Shown: piece after piece, positions 1 to 7,333 of the stretch | Layout: each line of letters opens with the position of its first letter | Position numbering within the stretch: position 1 is the first letter of the stretch | Assembly (NCBI GenBank): GCA_030681635.1 | Contig: JAUXRT010000471.1 | Location: 1-17,284 of the forward strand | Direction of reading: 5' to 3' | DNA: 17,284 nucleotides | From: Reyranella sp. | Lineage (GTDB): Bacteria; Pseudomonadota; Alphaproteobacteria; Reyranellales; Reyranellaceae | Translations under genes and position numbers: made by a program | Notes under the pieces: generated by a model | Seen by the model: the letters and a program-made list of their open reading frames with translations, nothing else | The model's database searches: none | Told to the model about the DNA's origin: nothing

Positions 1-614
1 TTCAGCTCCGAGGCCAGCGTCGCCACCGTCTCGTCGAGCGCATCGGCCTCGACCACCTGGTCGACCAGCCCGACGCGGAGCGCCGTCGCGGAATCGAACA
101 GGCCGCCGTGCATCAGGAGCTGGCGCGCCACCCGGGGCCCCACCGCCTGGATCAACACCGGAATGGCGATGCCCGCCAGCAGGCCGTTGCGGGCCGAGGT
201 CAGGCCGAAGCGGACGCTCGACGCGGCGATGGCAAAATCGCAGGCCAGCATCAGGCCGACACCGCCGCCGACCGCGGCGCCATGGACGCGGGCAATCGAC
301 GGCTTGGGGAAATCATAGATCGCCTGCACCGCGCCCATCAGCGCGTCGGAGCCGACGCGGCGGGTGATGGCGTCCATCGTGGGCCAGGTCAGCACCCAGT
401 TGAAATCGCCGCCGGCCGAGAAGGCAGGCCCCTCGCCCGCCAACACCAATACGCGCACGGCGGTGTCGGCGGCAAAGCCCTCGACCGCGTCGATGATCAG
501 GCGCGCGGTGTCGGCATCGAGGGAGTTCATCTCCTTCGGCCGGTTGAGGGTGAGCGTCGCCACGCCCGCCTCGACCCCGGTCTTCACGGTCTTTGTCGTG
601 ATGGAGGAATTCAT
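1..614 (-). CDS. Enoyl-CoA hydratase/isomerase family protein, LiuC-like (3' end beyond window)
   Basis: Reading leftward from the ATG at 614, the first 204 residues are visible and the gene runs off the window edge. It is a crotonase-fold protein: the first oxyanion-hole segment FSAGGDFNW is at residues 65-73 and the second, HGAAVGGGVGL, at 111-121. The NW after the first motif and the glycine in VGL resemble bacterial methylglutaconyl-CoA hydratase (LiuC). It starts 7 bases after the stop of the carboxylase beta subunit, so it is almost certainly in the same operon. This fits hydration of 3-methylglutaconyl-CoA in leucine breakdown. Oddity: the two positions that hold the catalytic glutamates of rat mitochondrial enoyl-CoA hydratase appear to be Gly120 and Ser140. 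Family membership is secure; the exact reaction is inferred from context. Confidence 0.88.
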   Translation of the reverse strand, partial: MNSSITTKTVKTGVEAGVATLTLNRPKEMNSLDADTARLIIDAVEGFAADTAVRVLVLAGEGPAFSAGGDFNWVLTWPTMDAITRRVGSDALMGAVQAIYDFPKPSIARVHGAAVGGGVGLMLACDFAIAASSVRFGLTSARNGLLAGIAIPVLIQAVGPRVARQLLMHGGLFDSATALRVGLVDQVVEADALDETVATLASEL

Positions 615-621
615 TCGCCGA

Positions 622-2229
622 TTACATCCGGAAGACGCCGAACTTCGTCGGGCCGATCGGCTGGTTCATCGATGCCGAGAGGGCGAGCCCCAGCGCCATG
701 CGCGTGTCGACAGGGTCCAGGATACCGTCGTCCCACAGCCGCGCCGTGGCGTAATAAGGATGGCCCTCGCGCTCATAGGCCTCGCGAACAGGCTGCTTGA
801 AGGCTTCCTCCTCCTCCTTCGACCAGGCGCCGCCCTTGGCCTCGATATTGTCGCGCCGCACGGTCGCCAGCACGCTGGCCGCCTGCTCGCCGCCCATCAC
901 CGAGATGCGGGCCGACGGCCACATCCACAGGAAGCGCGGACTGTAGGCGCGGCCGCACATGCCGTAGTTGCCGGCGCCGTAGCTGCCGCCCACGATCACC
1001 GTGAACTTCGGCACATTCACGGTCGAGACCGCCGTCACCAGCTTGGCGCCGTCGCGGGCGATGCCGCCGGCCTCGTACTTCTTGCCGACCATGAAGCCGG
1101 TGATGTTCTGCAGGAACAGCAACGGAATGCCGCGCTGGCCGCAGAGCTCGATGAAATGCGCGGCCTTCAGCGCCGATTCGTTGAACAGGATGCCGTTGTT
1201 GCCGACGATGCCGATGGGATAGCCCCAGATGCGGGCAAAGCCGGTCACGATCGTGGTGCCGTAGAGATGCTTGAACTCGTCGAGTTCGCTGCCGTCGACC
1301 AGGCGCGCGATGATCTCACGGATGTCGTAGGGCGTGCGCGTATCCATCGGCACGACGCCGTAAAGCTCGTCGGCGGCGTATTTCGGCTCGCGCGGCGCCA
1401 GCAGCGACACCGACGGCGATTTCTTCCAGTTGAGGTTGGCCACGATGCGGCGCGTGAGGCCGATGGCGTGGCTGTCGTTCTGCGCATAGTGGTCGGCGAC
1501 GCCGGAGGTCCGGGCGTGGACGTCGGCGCCGCCCAGCTCCTCGGCGCTCACGATCTCGCCGATCGCGGCCTTCACCAGCGGCGGGCCGGCGAGGAAGATC
1601 GTGCCCTGTTTGCGCACGATCACCGTCTCGTCGCTCATCGCCGGCACGTAGGCCCCGCCCGCCGTGCACGAGCCCATCACGACGGCGATCTGCGGGATGC
1701 CCTGCGCCGACATGTTGGCCTGGTTGTAGAAGATGCGGCCGAAATGGGTCTTGTCAGGAAACACCTCGGGCCATTGCGGCAGGTTGGCACCGCCGGAATC
1801 GACCATGTAGATGCAGGGAAGCCGGTTCTCCATCGCCACTTCCTGGGCGCGGAGGTGCTTCTTCACCGTCATCGGATAATAGGTGCCGCCCTTCACCGTG
1901 GCGTCGTTGCACACGATCACGCATTCGACGCCGCTGACGCGGCCGATGCCGGTGATCACGCCCGAGCCCGGGGCCTCGTTGTCGTACATGTCCATCGCCG
2001 CCAGCGGCGACAGTTCGAGGAACGGCGAGCCGGGGTCGAGCAGCGCCCGCACCCGTTCCCGCGGCAGCAATTTGCCGCGCGAGACATGGCGCTGGCGCGA
2101 CGCCTCGCCGCCCCCCAGGCGGACCTGTTCGGTGCGATGGCGGAGATCCTCGACCTGGGCACGCATCGCCTCGGCGTTGCGCTTGAAGGTATCGGAGCGG
2201 GTATCGACTTCGGAGGTGAGGATTGTCAT
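622..2229 (-). CDS. liuB: Methylcrotonoyl-CoA carboxylase, beta (carboxyltransferase) subunit
   Basis: A 535-residue carboxyltransferase, the usual length for MCC beta. With the biotin-carrying alpha subunit (not in this window) it would carboxylate 3-methylcrotonyl-CoA in leucine/isovalerate degradation. The N-terminal half has RGKLLPRERV (51-60), MYDNEAPGSGVITGIGRVSG (81-100) and the oxyanion loop GSCTAGGAYVPAMSDE (186-201). The C-terminal half has FLQNITGFMVG (372-382) and GGSYGAGNYGMCGRAYSPR (414-432). The start at 2229 gives the family-typical MTILTSEVD beginning; the open frame continues upstream to 2382 but that extension is unlike the family. No clear Shine-Dalgarno precedes the ATG; instead a 5-bp hairpin (2234-2247) lies just upstream. 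The close relative geranyl-CoA carboxylase (AtuC) cannot be fully excluded, but the neighbours favour MCC. Confidence 0.92.
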   Translation of the reverse strand: MTILTSEVDTRSDTFKRNAEAMRAQVEDLRHRTEQVRLGGGEASRQRHVSRGKLLPRERVRALLDPGSPFLELSPLAAMDMYDNEAPGSGVITGIGRVSGVECVIVCNDATVKGGTYYPMTVKKHLRAQEVAMENRLPCIYMVDSGGANLPQWPEVFPDKTHFGRIFYNQANMSAQGIPQIAVVMGSCTAGGAYVPAMSDETVIVRKQGTIFLAGPPLVKAAIGEIVSAEELGGADVHARTSGVADHYAQNDSHAIGLTRRIVANLNWKKSPSVSLLAPREPKYAADELYGVVPMDTRTPYDIREIIARLVDGSELDEFKHLYGTTIVTGFARIWGYPIGIVGNNGILFNESALKAAHFIELCGQRGIPLLFLQNITGFMVGKKYEAGGIARDGAKLVTAVSTVNVPKFTVIVGGSYGAGNYGMCGRAYSPRFLWMWPSARISVMGGEQAASVLATVRRDNIEAKGGAWSKEEEEAFKQPVREAYEREGHPYYATARLWDDGILDPVDTRMALGLALSASMNQPIGPTKFGVFRM

Positions 2230-2305
2230 GGCGGGGCAAAACTGCCCGTACCCGGCCTCGCGTGCAAGGCCAGTGAAGGGCCCAGTGAAGCCAGCGACGA
2301 AACGA
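2230..2305. other. Intergenic gap with a short hairpin and a 9-bp direct repeat
   Basis: This 76-base gap separates the TRAP receptor gene from the carboxylase gene, both on the minus strand. It holds a hairpin, GGGCA / TGCCC with a 4-base loop, at 2234-2247, a few bases from the carboxylase start. It also holds two copies of CCAGTGAAG, at 2270-2278 and 2282-2290. There is no T-run after the hairpin in the minus direction, so it does not look like a Rho-independent terminator, and read-through into the carboxylase gene is plausible. Confidence 0.4.
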
Positions 2306-3388
2306 TCAGGGTAGCTGCGAGAGCCTGCGCCAGGCGGCGCCCTGCGCGAGGAAGCTGCGCTGGTTGGCAAGCGCCGCGGCAAAGTCCGGATCGCGCTCGG
2401 CCTGCTCCCTCAGCACCGTGCTGGCGTGCATGCGAAAGGCCGCGAGCAGCTCGGGCGACCACTGCTTTATGACGACTCCCGACGCGCGCAGCTTCTCAAG
2501 CGCCAGCCCCTGCACGTTGGGCGATCGGCTCAGCATCCAAACGATATTGGCCCGGCAGGCGGTTTCGATCTGCGCACGCTGGGCCGGAGGCAATTGCTCC
2601 CACTTGTCCTTGCGCATCAGGAAATCGAGCACGGCCGAGGGCTGCTGCCAGCCCGGCATGTAGTAAGGCAGGCCGAGCTTGTCGAAGCCGAGCGAGGCAT
2701 CGATGGCGGGCGTCGACATCTCGCCGCCGTCGACCTTGCCTTGCTGCAGTTGCCAGAAGAATTCGCCGGGCGGCAGCGGCACCACGGTGGCACCGAGCCG
2801 CGCCACGACCTCGGCCGCGAACTTGCCGAAGCGCAGCCTCTGTCCCTTGAAATCGGCGACGGTGTTGAAGTCGCCGCGAAACCAGCCGCCGCCCTTGCCG
2901 CCCTGCATGCCGCAGGGAATGCCGGTGACGCCGAGCTTGTCGTAGGCGGCGCGATGGATGCGGCCGCCGTCGCCCTCGAGCATCCACGAGGTCATGTCCT
3001 CGGGGCCAAGGCCGAACGGGATGGTGGCGAACACGCCGAACACCGGGGCCTTGGTGGCGGCGTACCCCGACCAGGTGAAGGCAGCCTCCAGATCGCCCGC
3101 GACGATGGCGTCGAGCATGTCGGCAGCAGGCACGATGCGGCCCGGCTCGATGATCTTGATGCCCAGCGCACCGCCCGACATTTGCTTCACGGTCTTGGTG
3201 AAAAGCCTGACCCCTTCGCCCGAGCCCGGCAGGGCGGGATTGAAGGCCGTTTGCATCTGCAGGAGACGGGTGGGCGGCGGGCCCTGTTCAGCCTTCTTGT
3301 CACCGCCCTTGTCCTGGGCGAAGACGACATTCGACGCCGCGAGAATGGCAGCGGCGATGGCGAGAATTTTCGAGACTTTACGGCGCAC
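2306..3388 (-). CDS. TRAP transporter periplasmic substrate-binding protein (DctP/TakP-like)
   Basis: A 360-residue protein with a clear Sec signal peptide: basic MRRK, a hydrophobic core and a probable cut after VFA (residue 24). The mature part shows the DctP-family pattern: EPGRIVPAADMLDAIVAGDLE (81-101), GGWFR (167-171), DFKGQRLRF (179-187, Arg186 at the usual ligand-binding arginine), LPPGEFFWQLQQGKVDGGE (205-223) and YYMPGWQQP (242-250). GGWFR, LPPGEF and PGWxxP resemble the TakP branch that binds 2-oxo acids. The start is GTG with only a weak GGATGG upstream. It sits inside the acyl-CoA degradation cluster without visible DctQ/DctM membrane subunits, so it must use a transporter encoded elsewhere. 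A 2-oxo acid or branched short-chain acid ligand is inference from context. Confidence 0.88.
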   Translation of the reverse strand: MRRKVSKILAIAAAILAASNVVFAQDKGGDKKAEQGPPPTRLLQMQTAFNPALPGSGEGVRLFTKTVKQMSGGALGIKIIEPGRIVPAADMLDAIVAGDLEAAFTWSGYAATKAPVFGVFATIPFGLGPEDMTSWMLEGDGGRIHRAAYDKLGVTGIPCGMQGGKGGGWFRGDFNTVADFKGQRLRFGKFAAEVVARLGATVVPLPPGEFFWQLQQGKVDGGEMSTPAIDASLGFDKLGLPYYMPGWQQPSAVLDFLMRKDKWEQLPPAQRAQIETACRANIVWMLSRSPNVQGLALEKLRASGVVIKQWSPELLAAFRMHASTVLREQAERDPDFAAALANQRSFLAQGAAWRRLSQLP

Positions 3389-3500
3389 GACCGACCATCC
3401 GTCGCCCGGCTCCCCCTGTTCCCCCGGCCGCTTATGCGGCCTTCTTCACACCCGCTGAGTTTCGCATGCGGATGGTCAGGGGACAAGCGAAAGGCGGGCC
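3389..3500. repeat. Intergenic inverted repeats upstream of the TRAP receptor gene
   Basis: The 112-base gap between the dehydrogenase stop and the TRAP receptor start has nested dyad symmetry. The outer arms are GACCATCCG (3393-3401) and CGGATGGTC (3469-3477), a perfect 9-bp pair. Inside them, GGCCGC-TTAT-GCGGCC (3426-3441) is a perfect 6-bp hairpin. On the transcribed minus strand the outer arm covers the only purine-rich stretch (GGATGG) before the GTG start, so folding could hide the ribosome entry site. No T-run follows the hairpin on the minus strand, so I do not call it a terminator. Confidence 0.45.
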
Positions 3501-4637
3501 CTATAAGGCTGCCAATCCGCGGCCGATCAGGATCCGCTGGACGTCGCTGGTGCCCTCGTAGATCTGGCAGACGCGCACGTCGCGCCAGATCTTCTCGACC
3601 AGGTAGTCGGACACGTACCCGTAGCCGCCGTGTATCTGAATCGCGGCCGAACACACCTCCTCGGCCATCTCCGAGGCATATAGCTTGGCCATTGCGGCCT
3701 CTGTGAGGCATGGCTGGCCGGCATCGCGCAGGGTGGCTGCATGCCACACCATCTGCCGGGCGACCGCGATCTTGGTCGCCATGTCGGCCAGGCGGAATTG
3801 CACGGCCTGGTGGTTGATGATCTTGGTGCCGAAGGCCTCGCGTTCGCCGGCATATTCCCGCGCCGCCTCGAAGGCCGCCCGGGCCATGCCGACCGACTGG
3901 GCCGCGATCCCGATGCGGCCGACCGACAGGTTGGCCAGTGCCACCCGGTAGCCGCCGCCCTCCTCGCCCAGCATCGCGTCGGCGCCGACGGCGCAGTCCT
4001 CGAAGGCGATCTGGCAGGTGTCGGACGATTTCTGGCCCAGTTTCTTCTCGACCGAGGCCACGCGATAGCCCGGCGTCTTGGTCGGCACGATGAAGCAGGA
4101 GATGCCGCGCTTGGGCGAAGCCGGATCGGTCACGGCAAAGACCAGCGCCATGTCGGCGGTGCGGCCCGAGGTGATGAACTGCTTTACCCCGTTCAACACC
4201 CAGCCGTTGCCGCGCCGCTCCGCCCGGGTCTTGAGGTTCGAGGCATCGGAGCCGGCGTGCGGCTCAGTGAGGCAGAAGGCGCCCAGCACCTCGCCACGGG
4301 CCAGCGGCTTCAGCCACTTCTCCTTCTGCTCCGGCGAACCGTAGGCCAGCAGCGCGGCGCAGTCGGGCGAGTTGTTGACGCTCATCACCGTCGAAAGCCC
4401 GCCGTCGGCGGCAGCGATCTCCTCCAGCGCCAGCACGTAGGAGATCATGTCGGCGCCGGCGCCACCCCATTCAGGCGGCACCGTCATGCCCATGAAGCCC
4501 ATGCGCCCCATCTCGGCCAGCAGCGGCCGCGGGATCTCGCCCGCCGCCTCCCAGGCGCGGACATGGGGCAGCACCTGCTCGCGCGCAAAGACGCGGGCGG
4601 TGTCGCGGATCAGGGTCTGTTCTTCGCTGAGGATCAT
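3501..4637 (-). CDS. Acyl-CoA dehydrogenase (short-chain/branched-chain type)
   Basis: A 378-residue flavoprotein of normal family length that would oxidise an acyl-CoA to the 2-enoyl-CoA, passing electrons to ETF. Recognisable segments are FCLTEPHAGSD (121-131) for flavin/substrate contact, LSVGRIGIAAQSVG (237-250), EREAFGTKI (265-273), QIHGGYGYVSDY (334-345) and the catalytic loop IYEGTSDVQR (359-368). Glu361 in YEGTS is the catalytic base position of short- and medium-chain enzymes. Isovaleryl-CoA dehydrogenases lack that Glu and carry it in the helix around residue 240, where this protein reads SVGRIG. This suggests a butyryl/2-methylbutyryl/isobutyryl-type substrate rather than a textbook isovaleryl-CoA dehydrogenase, despite the leucine-pathway neighbours. 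A strong GGGAGGGG ribosome site precedes the ATG. It heads the degradation cluster. Confidence 0.93.
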   Translation of the reverse strand: MILSEEQTLIRDTARVFAREQVLPHVRAWEAAGEIPRPLLAEMGRMGFMGMTVPPEWGGAGADMISYVLALEEIAAADGGLSTVMSVNNSPDCAALLAYGSPEQKEKWLKPLARGEVLGAFCLTEPHAGSDASNLKTRAERRGNGWVLNGVKQFITSGRTADMALVFAVTDPASPKRGISCFIVPTKTPGYRVASVEKKLGQKSSDTCQIAFEDCAVGADAMLGEEGGGYRVALANLSVGRIGIAAQSVGMARAAFEAAREYAGEREAFGTKIINHQAVQFRLADMATKIAVARQMVWHAATLRDAGQPCLTEAAMAKLYASEMAEEVCSAAIQIHGGYGYVSDYLVEKIWRDVRVCQIYEGTSDVQRILIGRGLAAL

Positions 4638-4688
4638 CGTCCCCTCCCTTTAAGCGGAGCCGCGAAACAAGGAAATCGGGCCCGCCGC

Positions 4689-7298
4689 TCACCTCAGGAA
4701 GGAGACCTGCGGGCCGAAGTCGTAGTGGCTGCCCCCGCCGGTCACGGTCACCTTGGTCACCTGCCCGTTGGCGACGGTCGCGACGGCCGTGGCGGTCGCG
4801 CCGTTGTTGCCCGGCGGGGTGATTTCCACGGCCGGCGGCACGGCATAGCCGCAGCCGCCATCGATCATGAAGACCTGGTAGATGCTTCCCGCTTCCATGA
4901 CGGCCATGGCTTGAGCCCTCGCGCCGAAGGAGCCCACGGTCAACGTCAGGGTCGCGCCGTCGGGCACCGTGCCGTCCATCTTGGAAGGCACCCCGGTGGA
5001 GATCGCGGCGCCGTTCGTGCCGAGCGGCGTCTCGTCCTCGGAGAAACCGTAGGCGAGCTGATTCGTGTAGATCGAATTGGCCATCGGCGCCGTGGCGCCC
5101 TGCAGCGTGCTGTAATGCAGGAACTTCGAGAACGGACAGTATCTCGAGGTGCTCGTTGTGCCGGTGTACCAGTTCGCCGTGCTGGTCCAGGCGCCGTTGC
5201 TGTACCCGACCTGCGCCGGCGTCGGAGCCGACGTCAGCACGCCGTCCATCGCGACGCCGCGGCAGAAGGCCTGCACGATCTGGTCCCAGACCGTTCCCGA
5301 ATAGTCGGCGGGAATGCCGGCCTGCGCCCACACCCAGGTCGCATTGGCGAGGCTTTGCGTCTTCCCGCCCGACGGAGCGGGCTTGGCGATGGAGAATGAC
5401 TGGGGACCTGAGAAATCGAAGGCCTGCGTCGCGGCGTTGTAGACTCCGGTGTAGGAACTGCCGGTGCCGATGGCCACCTGCAGGTAATTGCCCGGCGCGA
5501 AAAACGCATTGATGGTGTCGTCCCACCACGTGACCATTGCATCGGCGTTGGCCGTCGCGACGGTCTGGTTGGCGAGCCAGTCCTTCGGCGCAGCGATCAC
5601 GTAGAACTCCCCGCCGGGCACGCTGGGCGGTGCGATGAAGACAGGCGTCCCCAGGGTGCCGCCGCCTGACGTGCGGCCGACCGCGAAGGTCTGCCCGGTG
5701 ATCGTCGCCAGGGAGACGGCCGAGGACGGAAGACCGGCGGCCTGCGGGATGGCCTGCACCGTGTAGGACGTATTGATGTTGCTGGAGAAGTTGCCCATCG
5801 GCACGCCGCTCAACTGCACCGTGGCGCCCGCGGAGGGCGCCGTGCCCGAGGTGATCTCGACGACGAGCGTGGTGGCGCTGGACGCGATCACGCCGGAATT
5901 CGTGGGCGTGACGGACCCGCTGGCTGAGGCGCCGGGGCCGATATTGTTGTCGTAGGTGAACTGCTGAGCGCTCAGCGACGAATCCGTGAGGCCGGTGTTC
6001 AGAACGACCTGGCTGCCGTCGTAAGGCACGCCTGCGCCGGCGACGGCTATTGCCTGCCCGGGCACCAGGCCGTGCGGCTTGGTCGCCGTGGCTGTCACGA
6101 GTGCGCCGGCCGTGCTGAGCTGCACGTTCACCAGCGGTGTGCCCGGCTGCGAGGCCGGTGCGATGGCGAGCGGGTTGGCGTTGACCGCGTCGGTGTAGAG
6201 CAGGCGGCCGAACTGGCCGACGTTCTGCACGTCGCTGGGTTCTTTCTGCAGGAACGACGTGAAGGCCTGCCCGATCGTGCGGCGGTTGACGCCGGTCAGG
6301 GCTGTGTTGACGCCGACCTGGGCGGGACCTGAGCTGACGGTCGACGATTGCAGGGTCAGCGGCAGCGCGAACCCGTCGACCTGGCTCACGTCGAAGGTCG
6401 AGCCGACGGTGGTGCCCGTATAATAGAACTCGACGATATCGGCCACGGAATTGCCGGCCTGCTGGCCCGGCGCGAACGGCGGAACGGCGAGGTTGCTGAG
6501 GTTCGCCGTGCCCGGCGTGACGCCGATCGGAAATGGCGCGTCGCCGGACGGGGTGACCATCACGACGAGCTGCGCGGAGAAGCCTGCGATGTTCTGGTCG
6601 AGCTGGAGGCAGGGCTTGTACGTGGTACCGTCCTGCGGAAGCCCGGCGACCGAAGTCGGAACGAGCGAGACGATGCTGACGCCCGCCGCGCCCAACAGAG
6701 TGGCGCTGCCGCTGGCGCCGCTGATCGCGACCTGGAACTGGTCTGGACCCAGCGCGAGATTGGTCGAGGGGTTCTGCGAGACGGACTGGACGCCGTTCCA
6801 GGCAGCGCCGCTGCCCATCAGGCCGGCAATGAAGATCGGCGAATCGAGTGGAAGGTTGGCCGGGCCCGGCAAGGTCACCGTGACCGTGCCGTTGATGCCG
6901 CTGGCGGCCGCGATCTTCTGCCAGGAGAGGAGAACCGGCAGATAGACCACGCCCCCGCCTCCCGGCGGCAATGCCGCCGGGACGGCGTAGCTGATCGACG
7001 TGCTGCTGGCACTGATGACCTGGAAGACGCCATTGTAGCCCGGCGGGCTGACGCCGGAGACGAAGACGGTCTGGTTCGCGGCGACCTGGTTTGCAACGGC
7101 GGTGGTGATCGTCGCCGTCGTGCCGCTGCACGAGGCCGCCGATATGACGACAGCCGCCTGCACGAATTTTCCCTGTGGGCCGAGAACGTTCAGCGAATTC
7201 GGCGGACCGCCGTGCGTGCTGCCCGGAATGCCATGTCCGGTGACGTACACCGACCCGCTGTCGATCTGGGTATCGTCGACGATATCGACTGTGATCAC
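4689..7298 (-). CDS. Beta-1,3-glucanase (GH64/thaumatin-like) protein interrupted by beta modules
   Basis: An 869-residue protein, roughly twice the size of a plain GH64 enzyme. Residues 1-45 look like the first strands of a GH64 domain (SVYVTGHG). Core segments follow: TTYKPCLQLDQNIAGF (225-240), ADIVEFYYTG (286-295), FDVSQVDGFALPLTL (302-316), APGNYLQVAIGTGSSYTGVY (601-620), SKFLHYSTL (724-732) and NQLAYGFSEDETP (746-758). Glu290 and Asp308 are the likely acid/base pair. Between core blocks are four Ser/Thr/Gly-rich modules, roughly 50-120, 130-210, 395-466 and 467-558; two share a TATxT...V.V.G....Y.G pattern. The tail (805-869) is a GGCGY...ATATAV...GGGSHY beta module. There is no signal peptide or membrane segment. 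The start is GTG after a strong GGGGGAGGG site. It would hydrolyse beta-1,3-glucan (fungal or algal wall), but could have a binding role. The fold is fairly sure, the activity inferred. Confidence 0.72.
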   Translation of the reverse strand: MITVDIVDDTQIDSGSVYVTGHGIPGSTHGGPPNSLNVLGPQGKFVQAAVVISAASCSGTTATITTAVANQVAANQTVFVSGVSPPGYNGVFQVISASSTSISYAVPAALPPGGGGVVYLPVLLSWQKIAAASGINGTVTVTLPGPANLPLDSPIFIAGLMGSGAAWNGVQSVSQNPSTNLALGPDQFQVAISGASGSATLLGAAGVSIVSLVPTSVAGLPQDGTTYKPCLQLDQNIAGFSAQLVVMVTPSGDAPFPIGVTPGTANLSNLAVPPFAPGQQAGNSVADIVEFYYTGTTVGSTFDVSQVDGFALPLTLQSSTVSSGPAQVGVNTALTGVNRRTIGQAFTSFLQKEPSDVQNVGQFGRLLYTDAVNANPLAIAPASQPGTPLVNVQLSTAGALVTATATKPHGLVPGQAIAVAGAGVPYDGSQVVLNTGLTDSSLSAQQFTYDNNIGPGASASGSVTPTNSGVIASSATTLVVEITSGTAPSAGATVQLSGVPMGNFSSNINTSYTVQAIPQAAGLPSSAVSLATITGQTFAVGRTSGGGTLGTPVFIAPPSVPGGEFYVIAAPKDWLANQTVATANADAMVTWWDDTINAFFAPGNYLQVAIGTGSSYTGVYNAATQAFDFSGPQSFSIAKPAPSGGKTQSLANATWVWAQAGIPADYSGTVWDQIVQAFCRGVAMDGVLTSAPTPAQVGYSNGAWTSTANWYTGTTSTSRYCPFSKFLHYSTLQGATAPMANSIYTNQLAYGFSEDETPLGTNGAAISTGVPSKMDGTVPDGATLTLTVGSFGARAQAMAVMEAGSIYQVFMIDGGCGYAVPPAVEITPPGNNGATATAVATVANGQVTKVTVTGGGSHYDFGPQVSFLR

Positions 7299-7333
7299 GT
7301 TGCCCTCCCCCGCTTCGCGCGGCAGCGAAAGAT

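Noticed and set aside
364..2472. A 702-residue open frame on the plus strand
   Set aside because: It is antisense to the carboxylase and hydratase genes, is rich in Arg, Ala, His and Asp and has no recognisable motif; long open shadows are expected in such GC-rich DNA.
3395..3425. G-runs on the minus strand (GGGGG, GGGGG, GGG) as a possible G-quadruplex
   Set aside because: Only three runs of three or more G are present with a weak fourth (GG), so a stable quadruplex is not well supported.
4471..7131. An 886-residue minus-strand open frame overlapping the glucanase
   Set aside because: It is a frame-shifted reading of the glucanase gene and part of the dehydrogenase gene, Arg/Gly-rich and without domain pattern, while the 4689-7298 frame has clear GH64 blocks and a ribosome site.
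7299..7333. Possible tmRNA or small RNA near smpB
   Set aside because: The gap is only 35 bases and holds just the glucanase ribosome site; no tRNA-like ends or tag frame are visible anywhere nearby.
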